Positions 44,240-51,754 of a stretch of 64,000 nt of DNA are shown piece after piece. This stretch comes from an uncultured Eubacteriales bacterium. Lineage in GTDB: Bacteria > Bacillota > Clostridia > Oscillospirales > UBA644. Numbering within the stretch: position 1 is the first letter of the stretch; each line of letters opens with the position of its first letter. The stretch is taken from contig URFZ01000005.1 in the NCBI GenBank assembly GCA_900547165.1, positions 83,065 to 147,064 on the forward strand, given 5' to 3'. The position numbers were made by a program, and so were the translations under genes. The notes under the pieces are model-generated. The model did not search any database and was not told the DNA's origin. It saw nothing but the letters and a program-made list of their open reading frames with translations.

Positions 44240-45556
44240 TTAGTTTGCAGGGGCTACCAATTCAGCCTCATCGATTTTCTTTGCTACATAGTAGAAAATA
44301 CGCATAGCGTCGAGGATGTCTATCTCGCCGGATTTATCAACGTCGCAGCGTGTAAGCTGATCTGCGTCGGTCATCATTTCTTTTTTCGCAACGTGATAGA
44401 AAACCAGCATTGCGTCGGAGATATCAACCGAGCCGTCGCCGTTAGCGTCTCCGTATACGATTGCCGGCTGCGGATTATCGTTTATGAAACCGCCGAGAGC
44501 GTATGTTGCATAGGTGCTCGGATTATCTACCGAAAGCCAGCCCTCATCTTCATCGCCGCCGTTGAGGTAAACTCTGTAAACGTGCTGCGCGGCTTCTACC
44601 GCTGCGCTGTCACTTACGTCTGTGTCGAAATCGTCAAACATGTAGTCTACAAGAGAAATCATAAGGCCGAACTGTCTGCCTTCATAGGGTTTGATTCCCA
44701 TTTCTCCTTCGATATCAAATACATTCCAGTGAATTTTTGCTTCGATCTGATAACCTTCAATGGATGCATACTGATATGCCTGTCTGATGTAATTGACTCT
44801 CAATATGGGAACTTTAACGTCATCACCTGGAAGCTGATGCGCGGGATCGAAAACATAATCTGTGTTGGCTTTCATTTCAACGGCCTTTCTGAGAAGGTCG
44901 CCGCTGTTATCACCATAGCCAAAGCCGCCGCCCCAGTGCTGCCACCACCAGCCTCTGCCGCCGGCTATCGTTCCTACTCCGGGAGACGAAGGTTTGCCTT
45001 CGGGAGCAACTATCGAATAGGGGACAAACGAGAAGATTACGGAGCCGTCAGCTCCGCCGGACGTGCCGTTTTTGTCAAGGGGGTCAAACGCAAGCTGAAC
45101 ACAGTCGGTTGCATTTGCGGACGGGAATCCGTCAAATACTTCGTTTCCGAGCTTGTCATATTTTGTATTTCCGAAAGTAAATGCCTTGTGCTTATCGATG
45201 ACTTCCATATAAACAAGAATACCACCATTGGTATCCTTAGAATAACGCATGGTCGCGGGATCGGTTCCCTCAGCTATTTCGCTGTAATAAGCCATCTTGA
45301 TTTTGAGGGAGGGAAGATCCGTTGTCGGCTCTTCTTCCATCTGAGTTTCTTTTATGAATGCGTTTTCTTCATTCAGTTCTTCATAGTACGCGTTTGCCCA
45401 AAAGTCTTCATCGTCTTTTGCGTCAAGAGTCGCGTCGACTTTTGTTCTGGGAATAACGCCTCTGACCTCGTCATTTGCGGCGCTTGAAGAAAATGCAAAA
45501 GCGGCCATTGTCGCAGCCATTGCCACAGTCATGATTCCTGCAATAAATCTCTTCAT
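44240..45556 (-). CDS. CBM9-like domain protein with C-terminal type I dockerin
   Basis: 438-aa secreted protein: signal peptide (residues 1-27), a large CBM9/DOMON-like beta region (about 35-355; KVDATLDAKDDEDFWANAYY, NATDCVQLAFDP), then a type I dockerin (about 370-432). Dockerin loops are DANGDGSVDISDA and DVDKSGEIDILDA, each followed by an aromatic helix (MLVFYHVAKK, MRIFYYVAKK). The dockerin should let it dock onto a cohesin; two cohesin-type proteins are encoded next door. A Gly/Trp-rich loop (GGRGWWWQHWGGG) lies in the middle. ATG follows AAAGGAGG. Confidence 0.85.
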   Translation of the reverse strand: MKRFIAGIMTVAMAATMAAFAFSSSAANDEVRGVIPRTKVDATLDAKDDEDFWANAYYEELNEENAFIKETQMEEEPTTDLPSLKIKMAYYSEIAEGTDPATMRYSKDTNGGILVYMEVIDKHKAFTFGNTKYDKLGNEVFDGFPSANATDCVQLAFDPLDKNGTSGGADGSVIFSFVPYSIVAPEGKPSSPGVGTIAGGRGWWWQHWGGGFGYGDNSGDLLRKAVEMKANTDYVFDPAHQLPGDDVKVPILRVNYIRQAYQYASIEGYQIEAKIHWNVFDIEGEMGIKPYEGRQFGLMISLVDYMFDDFDTDVSDSAAVEAAQHVYRVYLNGGDEDEGWLSVDNPSTYATYALGGFINDNPQPAIVYGDANGDGSVDISDAMLVFYHVAKKEMMTDADQLTRCDVDKSGEIDILDAMRIFYYVAKKIDEAELVAPAN

Positions 45557-45763
45557 TGTTGTGCCTCCTTTGTAAAAATACAGCTTTTGCTGTTTGTTTT
45601 TGGGGGAAACGAGAGGGAACGGTTCTACGCTTCATTTCAATTGAAATTATCTGCCTGTTATTGATAAAGGGCTACGATGCTCTCTAAAAAAGAACTGCAC
45701 CGTAGCCCTTTACAGAGCCTAACTATTTAAATAGTTAATACTTTTTCAAAAGGTTAGTGAATC
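45557..45763 (-). other. interval with two inverted repeats
   Basis: 207-bp gap between two minus-strand surface genes. It holds an 11-bp inverted repeat (AAAGGGCTACG at 45666-45676, CGTAGCCCTTT at 45701-45711, extended inward by TGC/GCA) and an 18-bp perfect palindrome TAACTATTTAAATAGTTA (45720-45737). The first could end the cohesin-like gene, though no T-run follows. Confidence 0.6.
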
Positions 45764-46618
45764 TTACGCTCTTTTTCTTCTAACGATAACAACTACTGCG
45801 CAAGCAAGCGAAGCGATTGCAAGAGCGATGAACGCGAACATACCCATAGCGCTTCCGTCAGAAGTGTTGGGGTCTTTTGCCGTCGTTGTCGGAGCGGTAG
45901 GATCGGTGGGATCGGTCGGATCAGTAGGATCGGTCGGATCAGTAGGATCGGTCGGATCGGTCGGATCAGTAGGATCGGTCGGATCGGTGGGATCGGTCGG
46001 ATCAGTAGGATCGGTGGGATCAGTAGGATCGGTGGGATCGGTCGGATCAGTAGGATCGGTCGGATCAGTGGGATCGGTCGGAGCTGCCGGAAGATTATAA
46101 TTTACCGTGCTGGACACAACGGTGGCATCGGACGTGGTCTTAATGAAAATAACCTTTACGGTATCTTCGGTGATTTCGCCGCTAACGTTTATGTCAAATA
46201 CAATGATGCCCTTCGGATTGGAGGGGAACATACCGCTTGTTCCTCCGATCTCGGTTTCGATGTTGCCAGCCGAGTCAGCTGCGGTGAACTGAACCTTGTC
46301 TGCTTCATACAAAGTAGCTTCACGAAGGTTCCAGCCATATTCGTTTTCATCTTCGTCCGTTTTGTAAACGTTCTTATAATACTGTTTTGCGTTGGACTTT
46401 TGAATCATGGATGTTCCTTCACCGAATTGAATCCGCATCTGCAGTGCCGTAAGGGGGGCTTTTGCATTTACGTCAATGCTTACGGTTGCTTTTCCGTCAA
46501 CGGGCTCACTTACATTTACCGTGAACGTGTTAACTGCTTCGTCAGCCGAACTCATAACGACAAACGCCATACCCATAACGACTGCAACTACCATGAAAAT
46601 TGCCAAAAACTTTTTCAT
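45764..46618 (-). CDS. Cohesin-like wall-anchored protein with PTD-repeat spacer
   Basis: 284-aa exported protein: signal peptide (residues 1-24), a cohesin-like beta domain (about 30-170; VSIDVNAKAPLTALQMRIQF, later GIIVFDINVSG), a proline-threonine-aspartate spacer of about 20 PTD units, then DPNTSDGS, a transmembrane helix and RRKRA. That C-terminus resembles a sortase-type sorting signal with NTSD in place of LPXTG. The likely role is a surface anchor presenting a cohesin. ATG at 46618 follows AAGGAAGG; the longer frame upstream lies in the leader. Cohesin assignment is moderate. Confidence 0.7.
   Translation of the reverse strand: MKKFLAIFMVVAVVMGMAFVVMSSADEAVNTFTVNVSEPVDGKATVSIDVNAKAPLTALQMRIQFGEGTSMIQKSNAKQYYKNVYKTDEDENEYGWNLREATLYEADKVQFTAADSAGNIETEIGGTSGMFPSNPKGIIVFDINVSGEITEDTVKVIFIKTTSDATVVSSTVNYNLPAAPTDPTDPTDPTDPTDPTDPTDPTDPTDPTDPTDPTDPTDPTDPTDPTDPTDPTDPTDPTDPTAPTTTAKDPNTSDGSAMGMFAFIALAIASLACAVVVIVRRKRA
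45900..46079 (-). repeat. 20 tandem 9-bp units coding for (PTD)n
   Basis: Twenty consecutive copies of a 9-bp unit (plus-strand form GGATCNGTN, with variants GGATCGGTC, GGATCGGTG, GGATCAGTA and GGATCAGTG). Each unit codes for Pro-Thr-Asp on the minus strand. Interspersed silent variants suggest slippage or unequal exchange. Confidence 0.93.
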
Positions 46619-46808
46619 GTTTGAGTACCTTCCTTTAAGATAGATTTTGCCTTTTAGGCATTTTTGTCTCCTGCGTACTACATTAACAGCGACAGCCGCC
46701 ACGCAGAAGACGCGCTGTCATTTTAAAATAATCGGTCTTCGGATTCCCGTCGAGTTTGCGTTCCGTTCCCTGCAAAAGCAACAGAAAATGCCTTTGACCT
46801 CATATTAC
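46619..46808 (-). other. long (about 190-nt) 5' leader of the cohesin-like gene
   Basis: Between the predicted transcription start (about 46808) and the ATG at 46618 is an unusually long leader. It contains a GACAG...CTGTC stem, a TTTGC...GCAAA stem, and GCCTAAAAGGC just before the ribosome site. A regulatory RNA is possible; I could not match it to a known riboswitch class. Confidence 0.4.
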
Positions 46809-46814
46809 GCTTAC

Positions 46815-46843
46815 ATTATATATCAAAATTCGTTGATTGTCAA
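46815..46843 (-). promoter_or_regulatory. perfect consensus promoter of the cohesin-like gene
   Basis: On the minus strand: TTGACA (46843-46838), 17-bp spacer, TATAAT (46820-46815). Confidence 0.85.
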
Positions 46844-46968
46844 GCATTTTTTATGACATTTTTATGTGTTCACGGGTTTTTCAAAGATTTGTTTGGTAAA
46901 AAACGGTATTATGGTCGATTTTTGGAAAAGTTCGATTTTTTTACACATTTGGAACGTTGCGCTGCACA

Positions 46969-47670
46969 TTAAGTCGGCAATTCGGTTATCTTTTTTGCTA
47001 CAAAATAGAATATCTGCATTGCGTCCGCTATATCGACCTCTTTGTTTTTATCCACGTTTGCGGCAAAAAGTTTTTCATTCGGCAATAATTTTTTTCTCGC
47101 AACATGATAGAAAACGAGCATTGCGTCGGATATATCCGTAGATCCGTCGCCGTTGACGTCTCCCGGTATGCATTGCGGCGGCTCGGAAACCGTGAAATCC
47201 GATGCCGTGTTCCTTGTCGCTATCGGAACATCATCCGTGCCGACGAGTTCTTTCACTTCTATATCTATTTTGATCTGTGTCGGATATGCATCGAGAGCCA
47301 CGGTGACGGGAATCGTGAAAAGAACTCCGTCTTCCGTCACATTCTTACCGCTGACGAATCCGAGCGTTACAACTCCTTGTTTGCAGTCTGTTTCAATAAT
47401 CTTAAATTTTGAACCGATATTGCCGACGGATATATCATTTTCATTCACGGAAAAAATCTCGGGATCATAACGTACAAAAAGGATCCCGTTTGATATTCCG
47501 GGGTTGTTTTTGACCGAAAGTGTAAGAGTTCTTTCCGTTCCCGCATAGCCTTCCGCGTCGGAAAGCCGCAATTCGCATTCAGCCGCATTTGCCGAAACAG
47601 CAAAAGACATCATGAGACAGACGCAAAGGCAAACGGCAAAAAACTTCTCGGCGCATTTTTGCATTTTCAT
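46969..47670 (-). CDS. Cohesin domain plus dockerin, secreted
   Basis: 233-aa secreted protein: signal peptide (residues 1-30), a cohesin-type domain (about 33-165; YAGTERTLTLSVKNNPGISN, FVRYDPEIFSV), then a C-terminal dockerin (about 170-228). Dockerin loops are DVNGDGSTDISDA and NVDKNKEVDIADA, with MLVFYHVARK and MQIFYFVAKK helices almost identical to those of the 44.2-kb protein. Carrying both halves of the pair, it could bridge scaffold parts. Its ATG overlaps the stop of the upstream Rrf2 gene (ATGA), so the two are translated together. Confidence 0.84.
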   Translation of the reverse strand: MKMQKCAEKFFAVCLCVCLMMSFAVSANAAECELRLSDAEGYAGTERTLTLSVKNNPGISNGILFVRYDPEIFSVNENDISVGNIGSKFKIIETDCKQGVVTLGFVSGKNVTEDGVLFTIPVTVALDAYPTQIKIDIEVKELVGTDDVPIATRNTASDFTVSEPPQCIPGDVNGDGSTDISDAMLVFYHVARKKLLPNEKLFAANVDKNKEVDIADAMQIFYFVAKKITELPT

Positions 47671-48092
47671 TTTAATTCGTCCTCTAACAGTGATTCAAAC
47701 GTTATCTTTTTCAGCGATGATATAAGGTCTTTGTTCAATATTCCAATTGCGCGGCGTATCACGCAACCGCCTTTCGCACCCTCGATTCCCGGACGTGAAC
47801 AGCACCCAGATTCGGGGTCGAGACAGGCGTTTATGTACAGATCGCCGTTTATCGCCTTAAATACATCGTAGATTGAAACATCGGAACTCGGGAGCGTTAC
47901 AACGTATCCTCCCTGATTGCCCTTGACAGAGGAAACAAGCCCCGCAGAACTTAGTTTTCTCATTATCTTTTGCGTGAACAGCGGCGTTACGCCCGTTTTT
48001 TCGGAAACCTCCGCAACGGTCATTTTGGAATTTGTTTTGAATAATTCATAGACTATACGAATGGCATAATCCTGTTCTTTTGTGAGTTTCAT
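47667..48092 (-). CDS. Rrf2 family transcriptional regulator
   Basis: 141-aa winged-helix regulator: EQDYAIRIVYELF at the N-terminus, an HTH region (VAEVSEKTGVTPLFTQKIMR), the wing GNQGGYVV and a Cys-rich segment (ACLDPESGCC...GGC), the place where IscR and NsrR bind an Fe-S cluster. It may therefore sense redox, iron or NO (inference). It is the first gene of a two-gene operon with the cohesin-dockerin protein and has a palindrome at its own promoter, which suggests autoregulation. Confidence 0.88.
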   Translation of the reverse strand: MKLTKEQDYAIRIVYELFKTNSKMTVAEVSEKTGVTPLFTQKIMRKLSSAGLVSSVKGNQGGYVVTLPSSDVSIYDVFKAINGDLYINACLDPESGCCSRPGIEGAKGGCVIRRAIGILNKDLISSLKKITFESLLEDELK

Positions 48093-48104
48093 ACCGACAC
48101 CATT

Positions 48105-48123
48105 CCATACTTATTTGGTATGG
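48105..48123. promoter_or_regulatory. candidate Rrf2 operator (palindrome)
   Basis: CCATAC (48105-48110), 7-bp centre, GTATGG (48118-48123). It lies between the -10 box and the start codon of the Rrf2 gene, overlapping the expected transcription start: the normal place for a repressor site. Confidence 0.65.
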
Positions 48124-48127
48124 TTTT

Positions 48128-48156
48128 ATTATACCACAACAAAACTTTGTTGTCAA
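48128..48156 (-). promoter_or_regulatory. perfect consensus promoter of the Rrf2 operon
   Basis: On the minus strand: TTGACA (48156-48151), 17-bp spacer, TATAAT (48133-48128). Confidence 0.85.
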
Positions 48157-48240
48157 TATGTTTTCTTTCTTTCGGTTTCCCGATTCGACGATTTTTTTGC
48201 GGCAGTTGATATACAATATATGAAAAGGAGGCTTTGATTT

Positions 48241-48549
48241 ATGACAACAGGTTTCAAAAACGGAACGTTGTCCGTTTTTTTGAAAGGGGAGATAGACCAT
48301 CATCGCGCCGCCTCCATACGCGAAGAGATAGACGGCGCGGTGCGTGCGTATCTGCCCGAAAAACTCGTTCTTGATTTCGGCGGTGTTACATTTTGCGACA
48401 GCAGCGGAATTGCTGTTGTGACAGGCAGACGAAAACTGATGAAATCCGTCGGCGGAGAGGTTGAATTGACAAATCTGACACGCCCGGTCGAAGCGGTTTT
48501 CCGTATGGCGAATCTTGAAAAACTCGTAACGATAAGGAGAGATGATTGA
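48241..48549 (+). CDS. spoIIAA: Anti-sigma F factor antagonist SpoIIAA
   Basis: 102-aa STAS-domain protein with the phosphorylatable Ser in FCDSSGIAVV (about residue 58). Unphosphorylated SpoIIAA frees sigma F from SpoIIAB in the forespore. Preceded by AAAGGAGG; first gene of the classic spoIIAA-spoIIAB-sigF operon. The upstream control site (sigma H/Spo0A in Bacillus) was not identified with confidence. Confidence 0.95.
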   Translation: MTTGFKNGTLSVFLKGEIDHHRAASIREEIDGAVRAYLPEKLVLDFGGVTFCDSSGIAVVTGRRKLMKSVGGEVELTNLTRPVEAVFRMANLEKLVTIRRDD

Positions 48550-48550
48550 A

Positions 48551-48979
48551 ATGATGATAAATTCCGCGGAACTGACATTTATAAGCCGTTCCGTAAACGA
48601 ACGCTTTGCCCGCATGAGCGTTGCCGCTTTTGCCACGCAACTTGACCCGACGGTTGAAGAACTTGCAGAAATAAAGACCGCCGTTTCGGAAGCGGTCACG
48701 AATTGTATTGTTCACGCTTACGGTTCCGATCTCGGAACGATAAAGATGAAAATGCAACTGTTTGACAGCAATGTTTTGCGAATAACCGTCCGCGATTTCG
48801 GGCGGGGCATAGACGATGTGGAAAAAGCCATGGAACCGTGTTTTTCGACGGGGGCGGACGACCGTGCCGGAATGGGCTTTACGATAATGGAAAGTTTTTC
48901 GGACAGGCTTCGGGTTTCTTCAAAACCCGGAAAGGGTACAAAAGTTGTGATGGAACGAAAGATAGTCAAGCGTGGCTGA
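48551..48979 (+). CDS. spoIIAB: Anti-sigma F factor SpoIIAB
   Basis: 142-aa GHKL-fold serine kinase and anti-sigma factor. It has EIKTAVSEAVTNCIVHAYG (N box), RDFGRGIDD (G1) and GMGFTIMESFSD (G2). It binds and inhibits sigma F and phosphorylates SpoIIAA. ATG at 48551 is favoured because AAGGAG lies about 10 bp upstream; an ATG at 48542 (overlapping spoIIAA) is too close to it. Confidence 0.95.
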   Translation: MMINSAELTFISRSVNERFARMSVAAFATQLDPTVEELAEIKTAVSEAVTNCIVHAYGSDLGTIKMKMQLFDSNVLRITVRDFGRGIDDVEKAMEPCFSTGADDRAGMGFTIMESFSDRLRVSSKPGKGTKVVMERKIVKRG

Positions 48980-48980
48980 T

Positions 48981-49673
48981 ATGCAGACAGACGAAAAAAC
49001 TTTTACATACTCGAACCCCCGTTCGGAGGAAGAACTTCTTCTGAAAAATATGGGATTGGTTCACAGCATTGCCGCGCGCTTTCCGTATTCTGGCGTTGAA
49101 TACGAGGACCTTGTTCAGATAGGAAGCCTCGGGCTACTGAAAGCAATAAGAAATTTTGACGAATCAAAAGGTTTTGCGTTTTCCACTTATGCCGTGCCCG
49201 TTATAACGGGCGAGATAAAACGTTTTTTGCGCGATGACGGCGCAATAAAGGTCAGTCGCGCAGTCCGCTCGAATTTTGTGCGGATAAGAGCCTGCACCGA
49301 AAAACTGCGCAATCTTTTGGGCAGAGACCCTACGGTTTCGGAACTCGTCGAAAAGACGGGGTTGACTCTTGAAGAAGTTGTGGAGGCTCTTGATTCCGCC
49401 GCGCGCCCCGCATCGCTTGACGAGACGCTTTCCGATGACGGTGACCACACGCTGGCTGATACCGTAGCGGGCGGCGATTTTTCCGCAGACCTCGAAAAGA
49501 TAGCATTGCGGCAGGGAATAGGCAAACTTTGTGCGGAGGACAGAAAACTTATTACACTTCGCTATTTCTGTTCAAAAACGCAGCAGCAAACTGCGGAGAT
49601 GCTCGGGATGAGTCAGGTGCAGGTCTCCCGCAGAGAAAAAAAAATACTCGAAAAACTCAAAGAATACGTCTGA
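48981..49673 (+). CDS. sigF: RNA polymerase sigma factor SigF
   Basis: 230-aa sporulation sigma factor acting first in the forespore. Region 2 contains YEDLVQIGSLGLLKAIRNFD and FSTYAVPVITGEIKRFLRDD; region 3 has the TVSELVEKTGLTLEEVVEAL helix; region 4 ends in QTAEMLGMSQVQVSRREKKI. ATG at 48981 is chosen; a GTG at 48972 overlapping spoIIAB is an alternative, and neither has a strong ribosome site. Confidence 0.94.
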   Translation: MQTDEKTFTYSNPRSEEELLLKNMGLVHSIAARFPYSGVEYEDLVQIGSLGLLKAIRNFDESKGFAFSTYAVPVITGEIKRFLRDDGAIKVSRAVRSNFVRIRACTEKLRNLLGRDPTVSELVEKTGLTLEEVVEALDSAARPASLDETLSDDGDHTLADTVAGGDFSADLEKIALRQGIGKLCAEDRKLITLRYFCSKTQQQTAEMLGMSQVQVSRREKKILEKLKEYV

Positions 49674-49703
49674 AAGTATTCCTGCATTTTCCGAGAAAAA
49701 ACC

Positions 49704-49726
49704 GACGCCGCGGAGAGCGCGGCGTC
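49704..49726 (+). repeat. 9-bp GC-rich hairpin after sigF
   Basis: GACGCCGCG (49704-49712), GAGAG loop, CGCGGCGTC (49718-49726). No T-run follows, so terminator function is doubtful. The 283 bp between sigF and the tRNAs otherwise holds only a weak CTGAC/GTCAG stem and the tRNA promoter. Confidence 0.6.
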
Positions 49727-49896
49727 TGCGATCGTCCCTGTGCGTTCAAGCGACAGTCCGCTTGTGCGTTTTGCGGGAGGATCGGGTTTGCTGTTTTAAG
49801 ACTGACCGAAGCGTCAGTGTCGGCATTATATCATACTATTTTTTACTTGTCAATACTTTTTGTCACATCTCGTCTCACAAATTTCGTTTTTAGGTA

Positions 49897-49925
49897 TTGA
49901 CAATGGCGTTTATTTATGGTAAAAT
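49897..49925 (+). promoter_or_regulatory. promoter of the tRNA-Ser pair
   Basis: TTGACA (49897-49902), 17-bp spacer, TAAAAT (49920-49925). Confidence 0.8.
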
Positions 49926-49956
49926 ACTTCTGCTGACTTGAAAAAGCGGAATGTAC

Positions 49957-50043
49957 GGAGAGGTGTCCGAGCGGTTTAAGGAGCCGGTCTTGAAAACCGG
50001 TGACTCGCAAGAGCCAAGAGTTCGAATCTCTTCCTCTCCGCCA
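49957..50043 (+). tRNA. tRNA-Ser (UGA anticodon)
   Basis: Acceptor GGAGAGG/CCTCTCC with encoded GCCA; anticodon stem CCGGT/ACCGG around CTTGAAA (anticodon TGA); long variable arm typical of serine tRNA; T-arm AGAGTTCGAATCTCT. Confidence 0.96.
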
Positions 50044-50049
50044 AAATAC

Positions 50050-50139
50050 GGAGAAGTACCCAAGTGGTGAAGGGGCTCCCCTGCTAAGGGAGTAGGTCGT
50101 GAAAGCGGCGCGAGCGTTCAAATCGCTTCTTCTCCGCCA
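50050..50139 (+). tRNA. tRNA-Ser (GCU anticodon)
   Basis: Acceptor GGAGAAG/CTTCTCC with encoded CCA; anticodon stem CTCCC/GGGAG with loop CTGCTAA (anticodon GCT); long variable arm; T-arm with GTTCAAATC. Six bases after the first tRNA-Ser, so co-transcribed. Confidence 0.95.
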
Positions 50140-50141
50140 AA

Positions 50142-50184
50142 AAAGAAAGAGCCCCCGTTTATGCGCGGGGCGTTTCTTTTTTTT
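50142..50184 (+). terminator. terminator after the tRNA-Ser pair
   Basis: AAAGAAA and GCCCC on the left pair with GGGGC and TTTCTTT on the right, with a small bulge, and the T-run continues (TTTTTTTT). Confidence 0.8.
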
Positions 50185-50235
50185 CGCTGAAAAAGCAGTA
50201 AAACGCGGAAAATATTTATCGAAAGGGAATGTAGT

Positions 50236-50670
50236 ATGAAAACCGTAAAAAAACTGTTGTCACTTATTATTGTTCTCGCTCTTTGCCTCGGCGTTTTCTG
50301 CGCCTGCGCGAATAAGGGCGAAACGCCTGCGACCTCCGCTCCGACGCAGACGACCTCCGCGCCGACCGAAGCGGAAGAAAAGGTCACCTTTGTTTTCGCT
50401 GTTACGGACAAGGACGGAAAAACAGTGGAACACGAAATAACCACGTCCGAAAAATTCCTTGCGGACGCGCTTATAGAGCAGGGAATACTGAAAGCCGATG
50501 AAAAAGAGTCCGGGATATATACTTCGATAGACGGTATGGTCGCGTATTGGGACGACGGCAACGCGTGGTGGAAGATCGTTAAGGACGGCGAAATGACAAA
50601 CGATGGTATGAACGAACTTCCCATCGCGAACGGCGATCGCTATGAGGCGATTTACACGATAGGTTATTAA
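50236..50670 (+). CDS. DUF4430 domain lipoprotein
   Basis: 144-aa secreted lipoprotein. The signal peptide ends in a lipobox-like GVFCAC (Cys at about residue 22), followed by a Thr/Pro-rich linker and a DUF4430 (transcobalamin C-terminal-like) domain with AYWDDGNAWWKIVKDGEM and RYEAIYTIGY. Such domains are found in cobalamin-binding and surface-adhesion proteins; no cobalamin genes are nearby. Single gene ending in a shared terminator. Confidence 0.83.
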   Translation: MKTVKKLLSLIIVLALCLGVFCACANKGETPATSAPTQTTSAPTEAEEKVTFVFAVTDKDGKTVEHEITTSEKFLADALIEQGILKADEKESGIYTSIDGMVAYWDDGNAWWKIVKDGEMTNDGMNELPIANGDRYEAIYTIGY

Positions 50671-50688
50671 AGCAAATTTATTAAAAAG

Positions 50689-50722
50689 AAAAGATGCGGT
50701 TTCGAATGAGACTGCATCTTTT
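50689..50722. terminator. bidirectional terminator
   Basis: A 15-bp stem (50689-50703 with 50708-50722, including two G-U pairs) around loop GAAT, A-rich before and T-rich after. It separates the convergent DUF4430 and YdcF-like genes. Confidence 0.8.
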
Positions 50723-50738
50723 TCTTACGCATGTTTTC

Positions 50739-51599
50739 TTATTTTACCAGTACGAATTTAACAAGACCTATCATCTCTCTGACCCACGCTGAGCATTGAA
50801 GAGCGAACGGAGTGTGCGAGGAAACGGCGGTCGGATTAAGCCCGAAACGCTTTGCGTAAAGTGCGCCGCGCATTTGGTGATATGATTCCGTTACGATAAC
50901 AATGTTTTTGTCAAGCCCTCGTTCCTCAATTATCTTTGCCGAATATTCAAGGTTTGTATCTGTATCTACCGCCTTGTTTTCGCATATTATTCTTTCGGAG
51001 TCAATGCCTTTTTTGACAAGTTCGTTTTTTATACATTCGGCTTCCGTTATGTTTTCGCCCTCGGCTTTGCCTCCCGTTGCGATGCAGACGGTCTGCGGGT
51101 GGGCTGCAAGATAGTCGTAAGCGGCGTTTATTCTCGATGTGAGAGACTGCGACGGGTGGTCGCCCCGTACCTGCGAGCCGAGAACCACAACCGTGCCCTC
51201 CTTTCCGATCGGCGTGTTGAACTGTGCCGAAACAAGAAATCCGAACATCGTCAGCGCCGTTGTCAGCCCAATGAAGAAAAATATCCAAACGGTTCTCATC
51301 ACGGCTTTTGCGGCTTTCGGAAAAATTTTATATGCAATAAGTTTCAGTTCGGGAACAAAAAACAGATAAAGCCCCACGAACAGCAGCACGCTGTTCGCTA
51401 TTCCGAAGATCCCGTATATCAATGTCGGAACAAGCCCGAGATATGCCCACGCCGCTCCCGCTATACGGAAAAATCGTCTGCGGCAAAGGCACATTTCGTT
51501 CGTCTTCGGCATTTTTTGCTTTTTTACATCGTCGTATATTACCGCAAAAAGCAGGAATATCACGGCAATGAGTATCGGAAGAACAACCGGTATAAACAT
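50739..51599 (-). CDS. YdcF/DUF218 family membrane protein
   Basis: 286-aa protein with four N-terminal transmembrane helices (about residues 5-130) and a C-terminal DUF218 domain: VVLGSQVRGDHPSQSLTSR, IATGGKAEGENITEA and VTESYHQMRGALYAKR. Relatives (YdcF, SanA, ElyC) act in envelope polysaccharide metabolism, but substrates are not settled. ATG follows AAGGAG. Single minus-strand gene. Confidence 0.88.
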   Translation of the reverse strand: MFIPVVLPILIAVIFLLFAVIYDDVKKQKMPKTNEMCLCRRRFFRIAGAAWAYLGLVPTLIYGIFGIANSVLLFVGLYLFFVPELKLIAYKIFPKAAKAVMRTVWIFFFIGLTTALTMFGFLVSAQFNTPIGKEGTVVVLGSQVRGDHPSQSLTSRINAAYDYLAAHPQTVCIATGGKAEGENITEAECIKNELVKKGIDSERIICENKAVDTDTNLEYSAKIIEERGLDKNIVIVTESYHQMRGALYAKRFGLNPTAVSSHTPFALQCSAWVREMIGLVKFVLVK

Positions 51600-51754
51600 T
51601 TTTGTCTCCTTAGGCGAATATATTCAGCTATATCCTATGTCCGAATTATAACATATTTTTCGGTGCTGTGTCAATCGGGTTAATACATTCTTAATCGCGC
51701 TTTCACATTTTTATAAGCTCTCGAATATAATGTATAACGGAAGGGGTATGCTTA

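Noticed and set aside
44177..45487. 436-codon plus-strand frame
   Set aside because: Antisense to the dockerin protein, which has a signal peptide and two calcium loops.
45900..46079. possible CRISPR array
   Set aside because: Units are 9 bp with no spacers, in frame with a coding sequence.
45828..46100. (GSV)n-repeat protein on the plus strand
   Set aside because: It is the mirror translation of the PTD repeat; the minus-strand protein has a signal peptide and an anchor, the plus frame has neither.
46640..46790. c-di-GMP-I riboswitch in the cohesin leader
   Set aside because: A few short matches (GCAAA, ATGACAGC) were seen, but the paired GCAAA core and tetraloop-receptor arrangement are not there; kept only as an unnamed leader.
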